Origin: Artemia franciscana
Lineage: Eukaryota > Arthropoda > Branchiopoda > Anostraca > Artemiidae
Length of the DNA stretch: 64,000 nt
Reading direction: 5' to 3'
NCBI RefSeq assembly: GCF_032884065.1
Contig: NC_088865.1
Coordinates: 44,649,152 to 44,713,151 of the forward strand
The notes under the pieces were generated by a model. That model saw nothing but the letters and a program-made list of their open reading frames with translations, searched no databases and was not told where the DNA came from. Of this stretch, positions 1-12,115 are shown piece by piece. Position numbers and translations under genes: made by a program. The first letter of the stretch is position 1, and each line of letters starts with the position of its first letter.

Positions 1-785
1 TAATTATTTTCTATTATTCGTTAAGTAATTCTTCTTTTCTAGTGCGCTTCACTCACATCCTCTATACTGTATTTCGTTTTACGAGCTTTTATAGCTACTA
101 CACAGGTCAGCAGTAAAAAAAAATTTTAAACACAATTTGAACCCCCTAGATAAATCCACCCACTCACCGCAACCAATCGACTATAAAATTCAACCCAAAA
201 TAATTTTTTTCCTCTAAATGGATGTAAGCTGTTCTTAATATTTTTCTTTAGATATCTAACGTCAATAAAATTTTGAGCCTCTTACGTTTCAATTTTTATA
301 AAATATAAAGCTGAGACTTTATTTATTTTATCGGTTAATAATGCATTTGCACTATACATGTCTGTTTTTTATATAAATGAGACGTCTGTTTTTTATTCAT
401 ATAAAAATTAATACTAAATGGTACAAAACTAATATCTACGCGAACAATTTAATTTGAAATCTTGAAAAAAATTACACTGGGTTTATATATTTGTAATTTT
501 CTTTTTGTTTTAAATTGAATGTCGAACAATGAACTTGTTTAGAAAGTTAAGTTCCATACATTTTAGATGTTGAAAACATATCTTTCATGATTATTCCCTC
601 ACCCAAGTCAGTTGGGTTTTTCTGAAATAAAATCTGAGTAAAGAGGCAACAATATCATTCAGTGGAACTTCAAATAATTAACTATATAACAGCTTACAAC
701 TCAAAGACATAAGGGGCGTTTTTCATTGTCTGAAACCTGAAAAGGTAGACCCAATCCTTGACGAATGTAATTAGGTACGGACTTG
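1..785. repeat. Left arm of long inverted repeat
   Basis: This arm is the reverse complement, with moderate divergence, of about 3800-4612. Matching landmarks include the ACCCAAGTCAGT block near 601 against ACTGACTTGGGT near 3975, GGTAGACCCAATCC near 743 against GGATTGGGTCTACC near 3819, and TTCAACCCAAAATAATTTT near 189 against the complement near 4390. The match reaches base 1, so the arm may continue outside the window. No gene is visible in it. Confidence 0.8.
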
Positions 786-2045
786 AAGTTGGAGTATTTC
801 TAATCGTTCTCTTTCCCCCTCCCTAGAAAAAAAAGAGCATCAAGTCGCTTTAAAAACAATGTCAAGCGTACATACCCACATGAAACTGCACTAAAATTGT
901 TGCATTGCACCTAAAATGATAAAATTATCTAGTTTACGATTTAGGGTTATAAGTTCACTGCGTAGTGGAAAGGTTTGCAGAAGACCTGAAACCTGACGAT
1001 GTGACGATGCTGAAAATTATTGGGGTTTCATGTGCCTACTTCTAGGTTATTGAAAAAACGGATTATTAAAAAAAACATATATTACCCATTTACTAAATAT
1101 TATATTATACTTTTTTCTATTTAAATTTAAAATTTCTTTCTATTTAAGGAAAATTCTTTATACTTAAATTTATATTTAAGGAAAATTCTAGAGAAGTAGT
1201 AAGTAACTGTATAGAGTAAGCAGTTCATGGTGCAGAAGTCTAACTGTAATTACTCAAGTATTTAAAAAAGGTGGACTTCTGCCAAACTCATTGCGATTCG
1301 GCTCAAGATTCCTTTTTTCGTTCAAATTATAGATCTGTTAACAAAAATATAACTATATGCTTAAGTATATTGTAGTTTTGGTCGAAAAAGTCTTTAGTTG
1401 TTAATAATGTGATGAATGTAATAAGCTTATGATTGCTCGTTTGGAAGTGATCTTTTGCTAATAAAGATTATCACCAAGCATGAAAACTTTTTGTGATCAT
1501 GATTGGCCCAGATTGCAAAAAGTATCCATTCAAATAGCGGTACCAGGGAGCTAAGTGTATCGAGGCTCCTCTTGTAGACGTTAGAAGACGTATCACTCCC
1601 TTACCTGAACTGGATAGATCCACTACTTTTCAATTAATACGAGTAAGTATTGTAACTTGAAACGTCAGAACATTAGAATAACATGGAGCATACTAATATT
1701 CTGACTGCTGAATTCATACTCTTAGAACAGGATATGTTCGAAGTTTCATAAATTTATATACAATCAAACAATCAAATGAGTTTCCTCATTCGGTCGATGA
1801 AATGAAATTCTCCTGTTTCAGGTCTACTGTAAGCCTCTAAATAATACAGTTAACTTATAACTCTAAATCGTAAACTGGACAATCTTACCATTTTAGGTGC
1901 AATGCAAAAATCAAAGTGCAGTTTGAGGTAGTTATGTACACTGGACGTTTTTCAAGCGAATTGATACTCTTTTTGCTAGGGAGGGGAAGGAGAGCAAGAA
2001 GGAATAACCCAACTTCAGGTATGTGCCTGATTGCATTCAAAAAAT
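765..2045. repeat. Inner inverted repeat nested at left arm
   Basis: Bases about 765-1010 are the reverse complement of about 1795-2045. Both contain GCATTGCACCTAAAATG (or its complement), AGTTTACGATTTAG, and a run related to CCCCTCCCTAG. The loop between them (1011-1794) is AT-rich and holds no convincing ORF. With the outer repeat this makes a nested inverted structure on the left side of the LINE remnant. Confidence 0.7.
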
Positions 2046-3720
2046 GTTGATATAGGCTAAGAAATTCGACTCGGAAGATCATACGAGACCATGAGGAGGC
2101 AATTGTAGCTGACGTAAAGCAGAATACAAAGGGGTTCTGGCGCCATGTCTCAGCAGCTAATCCCTCTAGACGTGATATCCTATCTCTCATGAAAGAGGAT
2201 GGCACAAAAACCCCAGAGGCTAAAGAAAAAGCGAATTTTCTCAACTCTAGCTTTGGTACAAATTTCTCCACTCAGCCCTTAGCAAACATTCAACCCACTT
2301 TACCAGAGCAACCAATCGGAACACCAATGTATATGACAATTATAGGTGTAAAAGATGTTCTTTGAAAGGCCTAAAAGACTGGATGCAAAAAAAGCTGTTT
2401 GCCCAAATAAGCTACAACCCATACTATTAAAAGAAGCAGCTGAAGAAATTCCTGAGCCTATAGCAGTGATGTTTGGGATATCACTCACTTCCAAAGTGCT
2501 CCCAAGTGACTGGAAGCAGGCCAACATCAAACCCATCTTCAAGAAATGGATATAGGACCAAGCTTGTAGTTATCGCCCTATAATTCTTACTTCTGTTGTA
2601 TATAAGGTCCTAGATAGCATCATAAATGACGCACTGGTCTCTCAGCTTGAAAGAAATCTGTCACTTTCAAAAAGTTAGCATGGTTTCCGTAAAGGTCAAT
2701 CAATCGATAGAAACTTCATTGAATCATATGACTTTGTCACCAGACTCTTGGATGATGGTCTTCCGGTGGACGTCATATTGCTTGGTCAAGCAAAAGCCTT
2801 TGATAAGTACAGCATCAATTTCTTCTCCTGAAAATGGAAGCATATAGGGTGCATGAGGATATAGTTGCCTGGATTGAAGCCTTTCTTACTGGAAGAACTC
2901 AGAGGGTAGTAGTTTAGGATGCCACCGGTAAGACTATTTATTCTGATGAAAATTCTGTCGCTAGTGGAGTCCCACAGGGCACAATCCTGAAGTCCACGTA
3001 GTTCAACAAATATATTAACGACTGTACACCCCACCTGAAAAATCTGCTGTCACTATATGCTGACGATTGCAAGCTTTTAGGACAGGCCCAAATTAGCCCT
3101 AATCCTTCAACAATGCAAGGAGATTTAGATCCACTATCTAGATGATCATCTGCGTGGGGTTTGCAGTTGCTAAAGCAAACTGAGCTCAAGGGTTCATAAA
3201 AAGAAGGTTTACCACCAGGAAGCCGTGTTTTGTTACAAAACTGTACAAAGCTATTGTACGTCTACACCTGGAATTTAGACTGTTCCTAGTGTCTCCTCAT
3301 TACAAAATCAACGTTAAAGCACTCGAGAGTGTCCGAAGGCGAGCAACGAAGCTCATACCAGCTTTGCGAGACAAGCCGTATGAGGAACGCCTTGTATCCC
3401 TCAAACTCCCCACCTTAGTCTATAGAAGGAAGAGAAAAGATGCAATTACCGCTCGCCAAATGCTAGAAAATGACCTCTCAATTCGAGTATTCTCATCATC
3501 CCTTGCAATTACAACAAGAGGTCACAGAAAGAAGCTGCAAGTCCCCCATAGCCATCGACATGAGCACCAGCAATTTTTCTCTGTACGTACTTTCCCTTAC
3601 TGGAACAGCCTCTCCAGTGCCATCATCCAGTCCCAAGCCACAAATGCGTTCAAGAAAGGAGTCGATCAGGACTTGGTCAATGCAGAATGTAGACTAACCT
3701 GGGGTGCCAGACCATAGTCA
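2040..3720 (+). pseudogene. Decayed CR1/jockey-like LINE reverse transcriptase
   Basis: Translated fragments in shifting frames follow the order of a non-LTR reverse transcriptase. Near 2070-2330 is the pre-RT segment (FWRHVSAANPSRRDILSLM). Near 2410-2550 is LLKEAAEEIPEPIAVMF followed by LPSDWKQANIKPIFKK. Next come HGFRKGQS near 2680, LLDDGLPVDVI with a damaged motif A near 2750, and a degraded SGVPQGT-type block near 2950. The C-terminal tail at 3289-3717 contains VRRRATKLIPALRDKPYEERL and FFSVRTFPYWNSLSSAII, typical of CR1-like elements. Many stops and frameshifts make it inactive. It lies wholly between two long inverted-repeat arms. Clade assignment is from motif memory only. Confidence 0.85.
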
Positions 3721-3799
3721 TGTCACACCACCAGTGAGATGTTTCACAGGAGGCTCATCACCACCTTATCTCGCTGGACATGCGATTTAAAGTAATTTA

Positions 3800-4612
3800 A
3801 GGTACTTATCTTCTTTAGGGATTGGGTCTACCTTTTCAGGGTTCAGACAATCAAAAACCAATCAAAAACCCCCCTTTTGTCTTTGAGTTATAAGCTTTTA
3901 TATATTTAATTATTTGAAGTTCCACTTAAAGATAATGTTACCGCTTTACCGGTATTTTGTTTCAGAAGAACCCACTGACTTGGGTGAGGGTTTAATGATG
4001 AAAGATATATTTTCAACATCTAAAATTGGTGGAACTTTACATTCTAACCAAAATTATAGTTCAACATTTAATTTTTAAATACAAAATGACAAACATGTAA
4101 ATACAGTGCTACTTTTTTTCAAAATTTCAAATGGATTTCTTATATATTAAACCGTTTGCATAAATATCAGTCTTCTATCATTTGAGCTTAATTTTTATGT
4201 AAATAAAAAATAGACGTCGCGTTCAAATATTGTATATAGTGCCAATACATTATTAACCGACGAGAGAAAATTAAGTCTTGGCTTTACATTTTATACAAAA
4301 TTTAAACGTAAAAGGTTCATAAAATTTTATTGTCGTTAGATCAATAAAGTAAAACGTTGAAAAAGTTTAGATCCATTTAGAGCCACAAAATCATTTTGGG
4401 TTGAATTGTGCAGTTGATTTGTTGTGGTGAGTGGGGCTGACTTATTTAAGGGGCCAGATTCTTTTTTTATTCAATGTTTACTGTTGAATTGTGTAGTGGC
4501 TATTGAAACACGTAAAAAGAAATACAATTATGGAAACGTGGGTTAAGCACACTAGAATAAAGGAATTAAATAAGTAAAATTACATAATTGGAAAATAATT
4601 ATAATTATTAAA
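3800..4612. repeat. Right arm of long inverted repeat
   Basis: Reverse-complement partner of 1-785. It begins immediately after the LINE C-terminal remnant and runs to about 4612, ending in AT-rich DNA (TGGAAAATAATTATAATTA). The arms differ by many substitutions and small indels, so the duplication is old. See the left-arm entry for matching landmarks. Confidence 0.8.
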
Positions 4613-5100
4613 ACCATAGTATTCTGTAACAGATGGATTTTGCAAAATGGATTTGCGGCAGATGGATTGCAGATTGGGTACTTGTTAATAAAAAGAATTA
4701 TATCCAAGAGGTAACGTTAGGTTGATACTAATAAAATACAACCTTCGTATTAACTTTAGTTTATAATAATGTAATTTGGGCTATATTTTTGCAAATTAGG
4801 GGGGAGGCTGAAGTGTTTGCCCAGTGCCCCTAACCTGCCATAATACAACATAACCGAAACAAACCCCCACCCCCACCCCCTTATATGTAAATATATAATC
4901 CAAATTATGAAACTCCAATGTATTTTATCACCCATTACTTGACAGTTATTGCTATAAAACCGGTTTACTTCAATCTAACCTAAGCGTTATTCTTGAGTGC
5001 GTTCGTTTATTAACAAGTACTGTATATTGCCCTCTTGCTATTCCGTAGATGTCTCGTTGATTTTGTTTAGCTAAAAAATATAATGATAAAAGAAAATGAA
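4613..5100. other. AT-rich stretch without a gene
   Basis: No ORF, RNA or clear repeat is seen here. A short C-rich run lies near 4863-4881 and a G-rich stretch near 4800. It separates the inverted-repeat LINE unit from the duplicated segment that starts near 5100. Confidence 0.5.
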
Positions 5101-5960
5101 CGGCAGGGAGCTGAGTTTACACATAGCTATCATAAATTGGCGGTAATTGTTTCAGTAATTACTGTAAGAAATACGAGATGTTAGCCGTGTCTCCTACAAA
5201 CGACTTGACTTCCTCAGGGCTTCTTTCAACAGGGCTCCTGGTGGGATTGAGTTATATTTGATCTGTCACATGCTTAGAATTTAAGCTACAGAACATATTA
5301 ATACCATATTAAGCATTGATTAGAAGTTAATGGAAGCGACGAATACAAAGACTTCATTAGTGATGCTTTGGCTTCTAGCGACTACCTGGTACCAACTTGG
5401 AGTATTTTTCAAACTGGTAAGCACAGTTTGTCACTCCGTTCGTCTATTGGTATATTATGTGAAATGATTATTTATTGGTACTATGTTTTATCCAATATAA
5501 AGTTAATCTTACAATAGTAATTTTACTTTTCTATAGTGTTGATAAAAATCAATGAAAGGAATGTTTATATGCATCATAGTAAAGAACTTCATTTCATCAA
5601 GTTTTGTTTCTTTAGAATGGAGAGACTTTTCGCACTTTTGTATAGTAGATGAAAGATAGTAGTATTGGTAAAGATAGTAGTATTGGTAGTAAAAATAGTA
5701 GATTGGTAACACACCAGCTGTTAATCATTATAGACTTAGGGCCTCTGAATCCTGGATTTCCAAAATATCGTACTCCATCCAATGGTTTTCCAAACTTCTT
5801 CTCAAGAAACAATCTAGCTTCCTTGTTTTTTTCCTGGTAGGAGGAGGGGGGCTCTTTGCTATTTTATCGTTTGCTATCATTTATTGAATTTTGACTCCAA
5901 ATATAAATTTATATTTCCCGGCTTTACAGAGGCCACCAATGAAGCACACAATAGAATCAA
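5101..5960 (+). repeat. Diverged direct duplicate, copy A
   Basis: This segment aligns with about 9300-10090 in the same orientation. Shared blocks include GCTTTGGCTTCTAG (5370 and 9525), TTATTTATTGGTAC/TTTATTGATACC, AAAGTTAATCTT/AAAGTTGATCTT, and TTTACAGAGGCCACCAAT near 5931 against TTTACAGAAGCTACCAAT near 10049. A reading frame after a TTTCAG at 5151-5155 gives NYCKKYEMLAVSPTNDLT, which aligns with QCLQKYEKISVLPPTLHL in copy B. Copy A is interrupted at its 3' end by a foldback element starting at about 5955. The conserved peptide suggests an old duplicated exon, but this is weak evidence. Confidence 0.55.
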
Positions 5961-7655
5961 ACAGTTCGTGGTAACTAACAAGTAAGGAGTGACGCGGTTC
6001 AATAGTAACAGAAACTCTACAAAACGCATTTTTGATATTCATAGATATATAAAAAAAAAACATTCAACTTGTTATGCTGATTCTAAACATATGATTCCTT
6101 AATTTTTGTGTCACCCATAAAAAGTTACGAGCCTGAGAATATTTCCCTCATTTTGAGAAAGGGGGGAAACAACCCTCTGAAAGTCAAGGGTTTTTAACGA
6201 AAATCACATCATAAGATTTAGCATATCTGTGAACCCTATAGCAGAACCTTCAAGCTCCCATCTGAAAAAAAATGTGAAATTTCGTATTTTTTGCCAGAAG
6301 AAAGATCACGGAATTTTTTTTTTTTTTAAGGGTGATTGAATAATCCTGAGAATATCAGAAATGGATTCATTTGAACTGAAATTAAAACTTAGTGCCCTTT
6401 TTAAGTGACTTTAAAGACTGGAAGGCAACCCCCCTCCCATTCCTCTTTTGTCCTCAAAGATGACCGATGGAAACCTTGAGATAGCTATTTTGTTCAGCAT
6501 AGTTAAAAGTCCCAATAACTATGCCTTTTGAGATAACATGAGCCCCACAGCACCTGGAGAAAAATCTAAGTCAAAACACTTGCCAATTGTTTACGTATAG
6601 TGTTTATTGTTGGGGAGTAGGCACACATTTTTCGGGTGTATTTTCAAAAAGATTGGGGGGAGGGGTGAATTTTTTAATGTTTGATGTTCCCATGGAAAAA
6701 TATTTTTGTGATCTTCCCAGGAGGTGAAGTTTCCAGGTGAAATTCTACACCCGGTGAATTTGCCAGAACTTAAACGAATTTCTTTTTATTAGTCTTGCTT
6801 TATCTTTGCCGATTCAATTTCACGTATAGAGATGTTAGGGGGAATTATTCAGGGGACATTTTTGCCGGGTTGGAGTTATCTAAAGTTTCTTTTCGAAGGG
6901 AGAGGGATTATTCACGGCAGTTGGGGAGAGGATTTTTTCACGGGATAAATTCTCCCGAGGGAATTTTCTGCTGGAGCAACTTTCTACTAGGGGGCTGGGT
7001 ATTTGTAGAAAAAACTTCCCACGGAGGAGGAGATTTTCGGAGTGTTTTTAAAAGCAATCTTTTCAAATGAAATTCTTTTTCAAAAGAAAGTGTCATAAGA
7101 AAAGAATTTTCACCCGGAACTGTTTGCAAGAAATTATTCGGGGGCAATTTTCGCTAGAATAGAATTGTCTGGGAGGAATTTTCTTGGTGAGGGAGGGTTT
7201 ATTTCCATGGGAATTATTTTCCATGGAGGTTTTTTCTGTCTGGAGAAGGAATTTTAAGTTAAGGGGGATCTGGATTTCCAAAGATTATTTAAAAACAATC
7301 AGAAATTAAATAAAAAAACATTTTTTTTAATTGGTATTAAGGAGCAACATCAAAACTTAAAACGAACGGAAATTATTACGTATATGAAAGGGACTGACCC
7401 CTCCTCAATACCTCGCTCTTAAAGCTAAATTCTACTTTTTGTCTCAAATCCTTAATGACGACTCCTGAAACACAAGTACCACTTAAGCAGAATAAATAGT
7501 ATTTTTCTTTTTTAATATTCTAAAAAAAATTAGCGTAAAGAGTGAGGTATTGAGGAGGAGGCAGCCGAATTCATATAGGTAATCATTTTTATTCGTTTTA
7601 AGGTTTGATGTTGCTCCTTGCTTCCAGTTAAACAAAATTGTTTTTTTTTTATTTA
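5955..7655 (+). mobile_element. Foldback-family element, copy F1
   Basis: It starts with a degraded form of the family palindrome (CAGTTCGTGGTAACTAAC at about 5962), then the AAGGAGTGACGCGG block. The body follows with recognisable lines such as GTTACGAGCCTGAGAA (6124), TTGCCAGAAGAAAGATCACGG (6292) and AGTGCCCTTTTTAAGTGAC (6392). A G-rich section with repeated GGAATTTTC-like words covers 6700-7270. It ends in an inverted-repeat hairpin at about 7330-7625 with a long loop. Both arms carry the private variant AGGAGCAACATC/GATGTTGCTCCTT. No protein-coding capacity is apparent. Confidence 0.8.
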
Positions 7656-8084
7656 ATTTTTAAAAGGACATGATCTTTGTACATCCGGAGGTCCTCAGCC
7701 ATCTGAGGTGCTCTTCTCTATCACAAATACTGAGCAATATAAAATCGTTTTGTTCAATAATCACTGTGTTTGGAACACAGCCGCATACACAATTTTTATT
7801 AGGAGTGGAGGGGTATTATTCTTCGGGATTGTCGGGGGGGGGGGTTTAAAGATTTTACAATACGTAACGAAAATTTGCTTTTATAAATTTTTGTTGCTTC
7901 TCACGAGTTAGACAAAAAAGTACAGGGGGAGGGGGCTAAAATATTTAAACCTCAATACAGCTCTGGCTCGGAATCGCATTACCAAAATTTTTGCCTAAAT
8001 TCATGCCCTTAGCGGATCTACATTTTAAACATGCATCTAGACACGTATTAAAATTTTTAATAAATATATAAGTGTTTTCAACTT
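7656..8084. other. Spacer between two opposed foldback copies
   Basis: No gene is visible. It contains a (G)10 run near 7837 and AT-rich sequence. It separates F1 (plus) from F2 (minus), whose hairpin ends face each other. Confidence 0.5.
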
Positions 8085-9240
8085 GAAGTTCGGAGTAATA
8101 TTAAAACTTAAAACGAACATAAATTATTCCGTATATGTGGACCGATGCACCTCCTAAGTCCCTAGCTCATCACGCTGAACTTTATTGACGCTTTAAAAAA
8201 GCTTTTTATTCCAATTAAATGGTCCTTGTGATTCAGGAGTCATTCTTAAAAATTTAGTACAAAAAGTTAAACTTGAGCGTAAAGAGCAATAAACCGAAAA
8301 AAGAACAGCCCCCATCATATACGGAATATATTCTGTTCGTTTTTAATTGAATGTTGTTCCTAACTTTCTGTAAAAAAAACTTGTTTTTCTATTTAATTTC
8401 TGATAGTATTTTAAATATTGCTAGAAAATTCACCTCCCCCTCTATGGTTAATTTCCCTCCCTACTAAATATTCCTCCCGAGGAAAATTCCCCCATGGAAA
8501 AATCCTCTTGCGTAAAACCCACCCCCGAAAAATCACCATTCCTTCCCCCCCCCTCCAGAATGTTTTCTGCTGAAAATTCACCCAGTAAAATTCTGATTAC
8601 TTTCATTTGAGAAAAGCTTGTTTTTTTATTTAATTTCTGAGTGTTCCAAGTCATATGGGAGATCTCCCCCACCCCATGCAAAAATTTTCCCAGAAAATCT
8701 GGGAAATCCCCCCAAAAAATGGAGAAATTCAAATTAAAAGTGCATAGCTTACAGGCCTTAACCCAGAGACTATGTGACGTTATTCCCTGAGGGATGGCTC
8801 TTGGGTCTTTCAACTATGCTGAACAAAATGTCTATCCGACCAATATTTTGATTGGATGTTATTTGCCCTTACATCTATTAGTTTACTTAAAAAGGGTACT
8901 AGGATTTTTATATCCTTTTGAATGACACTTCTTCCGATCTCCTTGAAAAATTGGTTTGTTAAGATTGCCCGTGGGAAAAAACAAATAAACGCTAATCATT
9001 GATTTTTTTTCTGACAAAAATACAGAATTCTATATTCTTGTAGATAAGAGGTTGATACCTTTATAGGAATCTTCTCTTATATGTTGACTCATATGACGAT
9101 TTTTTTAAGCTCCCTTGACTCTTTGGGTTTGTTTCTCCCTTTTTCAAAAATCAGGCAAACTTCCAGCTCGTTGCTTTGGATTGGTAACGTTGAGCGAAAC
9201 GTACTGAGTTTGTTAACGTACATAAGTAATTTGCACTGAG
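8085..9240 (-). mobile_element. Foldback-family element, copy F2 (diverged)
   Basis: Minus orientation. The terminal hairpin is at about 8095-8400; the arms share AAAACTTAAAACGAAC and its complement, and the loop carries GATTCAGGAGTCATTCTTAA. The reversed body follows: the C-rich section 8420-8740, TTTCAACTATGCTGAACAAAATG near 8809, the ACAAATAAACGC line near 8981, and TCAAAAATCAGGCAAA near 9143. The 5' palindrome end is not preserved. It is more diverged than F9 or F12. Confidence 0.7.
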
Positions 9241-9269
9241 CAGGAAACAGCAGAAAAGACAAGGAAAAC

Positions 9270-9428
9270 ATGGAAAGACAAGAAAAGGAAAACAGCAGGA
9301 GACCAAGTCTGCCCATAACTGTCAGGCACAATTTCTTTCAACAATGTCTGCAAAAATATGAGAAGATATCAGTCTTGCCTCCCACATTACACTTACCCTC
9401 CGCTGGGCTTCATGAAAATGGGCTCGTG
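9270..9428 (+). CDS. Possible exon of unrecognised protein
   Basis: An open frame reaches a consensus-like donor (GTG|GTAAGA, GT at 9429). The predicted peptide contains QCLQKYEKISVLPPTLHL and then AGLHENGLV. The diverged duplicate near 5157-5243 gives a similar peptide, with C, KYE, V, PT, L, S, GL and GLLV aligned, although its frame and splice sites differ. Conservation between the two copies is the only argument for coding. No family is recognised, and an upstream exon or promoter was not found. The true 5' limit is unknown; the initiating ATG shown is arbitrary. Confidence 0.25.
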
Positions 9429-10090
9429 GTAAGATATGGGAGCTGTCATAAGAAAAATATTAATTCCAAATCAAGTATTGATTAGGATCTATCGGAAGCG
9501 ATGAATATAAAGGCTTCATTAGCGAAGCTTTGGCTTCTAGTCACTGTCTGCTAGCTACCTAAGGTATTGTCAGCAGGACGAATGAAGTTTATCACCCTTA
9601 TTGTCCATTAATATATTATATGAACAGTAATTTATTGATACCATTTCTTTTAATTAATGTAAAGTTGATCTTGCAGTTGTGATCTGACTTGTTCATAGTG
9701 TTAGTAAAAGTCAATGTAAAGAAGCTAAAATATGACGGCATGTGAACTGTCTTTCATTAAGTTTCGTTTGGTTACAATGGAAGCTTTTAAAGTTTTGCAT
9801 ATAAGGGACAAAAAAAAACTTCATAGAAAATTGCACATCCTGCTCGGTTATTGATGATATTACACACTATTCATTCCAGAGTTTTGTCCCAAATTTCCAA
9901 AATTTCATAATTCATTTACAATTTCACCGTAATTCTTCCAAAAAAACAATGTAACTTGCTGTTTTTTGGTTCTTTTTTTTGCTGCTTTGACGAATTTCTA
10001 ATTAATTGCGAGATTTTACCCCTTGCAAATTAATTAGTGTCTCTCTTTTTTACAGAAGCTACCAATAAGGCAGGTAGTAGAGCTCTTCCA
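9300..10090 (+). repeat. Diverged direct duplicate, copy B
   Basis: Partner of 5101-5960, about 4.2 kb away in the same orientation. It lacks the foldback insertion that ends copy A, so that insertion probably came after the duplication or hit only one copy. Confidence 0.55.
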
Positions 10091-10494
10091 GCAATACGAC
10101 CATTACCTATCCGGTGAAGATTCACCAGCCATGTGAATCGCTCCATTCTTTTGCAAATAAATTCGACAAAAAACTCTTTCCACAAAGAAGTTTTTCAAAG
10201 AAAAGCAAAGAGCTAAGAGCATTAAACCTAAGACGAGTGGAAATTAAGTCAAATAGCCAAACATACTATACATACTTAACTATACTATAACTATACTAAA
10301 CATACATAACTATAAATAAATAACTGAAGCCAAAAACGAGCAGAAATTATAATATATAATCAACTTAAACCTAAGACGACCACAAACCCGAAAACCCGAA
10401 ACTACCACAAACAGGAGTAGAACTAAAGCCACCTTTCCCTTCCAAAGACCAGAAAGTCATTTGCACTTTAATGAAAACAATTTTTATTTCGAGC
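10091..10494. other. AT-rich stretch without a gene
   Basis: No ORF or RNA is seen. A low-complexity run of ACTATAC/ACATAC words lies at about 10261-10320. Confidence 0.4.
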
Positions 10495-10830
10495 ATTGAG
10501 TACCACAAATTGTAATTTAGGAGCAATTCGGCCCAGAAGTAATCGAAACTCTAGAAAGTGAAATTCTGATAACAGTCAATGCACCAAAAGAATCTACTTA
10601 TTTGCTTATGCCAAATATACAAAAATCAATAATCTTAATGTTACCCATTAAGAGTTACAAGCCTGAGAAAATTTGCCTGATTTTCGAAAAAAAAGGAAAA
10701 CACTCTAAAAGTTTAGGGATCTTAATAAAAAATTAAATCAGATTCAGCATACCAGAAAGCCCTTCTGCCGAGGATCTGTGCTCCTATCTACAAAAGGGGG
10801 GAATTAGGACAAAATAAGTCATTCAACTTA
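10495..10830 (+). mobile_element. Foldback-family element, copy F3 (5' part only)
   Basis: Plus orientation. It shows the family 5' section: GGAGCAATTCGGCCCAGAAG near 10520, AACTCTAGAAAGTGAAATTCTG near 10548, GTTACAAGCCTGAGAAAATT near 10655, then the TCAGATTCAGCATA line. It stops before the region normally containing TTTTTTGCCAGAAGA. The palindrome at the very start has decayed. Confidence 0.65.
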
Positions 10831-10949
10831 GTTAAATTAACCGTCAGGAACGAATGTATTACCAAAATGCTTTTTCCGAAACTGGGTAGCTCTAAATACA
10901 ATTTTTTGCACTTGTAACTTGATTGGTCACCTAGGAATCTTTACTCGAT

Positions 10950-11490
10950 AGCAACAATGTCATCACTGGGACAAAATCGTATTTTGATGCCACAAAATAG
11001 AGAGAGCGCCACTTTCCTATGGCACCATCTTTCTTTACACTTAAAAAGAGCCCTAAAACTTGTAAGTTTTGTTTTATTGTGGATCCCCCGACTTTCTGGG
11101 ACCAAAGCTCAATAAAATCACCCCTGGGAGGAAAAAATTCAAACAAATTAAGAGCATCCGTTTTTTTTGGAGGGATGCAAAGTCCCAGATAGAAGCTTGG
11201 AAACTCTTCATCGTGTTTCCCTGGTATGCTGAGTCGAATCGTGTGATTTTCATCAAAATCACTTGCCTCTTTGGGTGTGTTTCTACGTTTTACGAAAATC
11301 AGGCAAAAATACTCAGGCTCGTAGATCTTTATGGATAACTTTAAACTTAAAGAATTTCTTATATTTGAAATGAAAATAAAAATTAAATTCTTCTAGTGTA
11401 TTAATTGTTATCTAAATTCGTTTTGTTAAAGTTTCAGTCAATAGTAGCCCTCCTTACTTACAGTTCATTACCAAGAACTGTTTGATATAA
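10950..11490 (-). mobile_element. Foldback-family element, copy F4
   Basis: Minus orientation. Landmarks are AAAATCACCCCTGGGAGG near 11115, the TGCTGAGTCGAATCGTGTGA line near 11227, AAATCAGGCAAAAAT near 11296 and the end block CTCCTTACTTACAGTTCATT near 11450. The end block is followed by the partly decayed palindrome ACCAAGAACTGTTTGAT at 11470-11486. F3 and F4 face each other and probably represent two insertions or a local inversion. Confidence 0.75.
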
Positions 11491-11584
11491 ATGACGCTTA
11501 AGCCGTTGAAGGGGTTTGAGGGAAAAGGAGGTAGCAGGCTATAGCTTTTATTTCTTAACCTTGGTTTGCCTTGTAATACCAGTT

Positions 11585-12115
11585 TTTTGGCGTTGTTATT
11601 GAGACAATAGCCCCACTCCCGTTTCTTTTTTTTAATTGACTTGATCATTCATTATGGTTTCTACTTACTTTAGGATTAATTTATTCATCTATATGAGCAT
11701 ATGCTGTCTCGGTTTTGATATTATCCATTCATATACACCTAAATTTACTGATATGCTGATCCTTTTTACCATTTTACCATACCATTTTAACTTACCCATG
11801 CTGTTTTCATTGATTTAATCCCCCACTACCGTTTTTTTTAATTTACTTGATCATTTATTATAGTTTCGATATATTTTAGGATTAATATATTCATCTAGGG
11901 AGTAAATTTTGTCTAGGTTTTAGTATTGTTCTTTCCTTTTCTATGAAAACTTCTTTTTTGAAAAATATTTTTTGAATTGATACAGACAAAAACTAAAGGT
12001 ATTTTTAAGGTAAAATTTATATACACCTAAATTTACTGATATGCTAATCCTTGACTGCGTTTGGCATACATAGTACCATTTTAACATACCCATGCTGTTT
12101 TCATTGATTTGTACT
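11585..12115. repeat. Tandem duplication of about 235 bp
   Basis: Two direct copies share CTTGATCATT, TTTTAGGATTAAT, TATTCATCTA, TATACACCTAAATTTACTG and CCCATGCTGTTTTCATTGAT. The second copy (from about 11820) has about 60-70 extra bases near 11920-12010. No ORF is supported. Confidence 0.65.
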
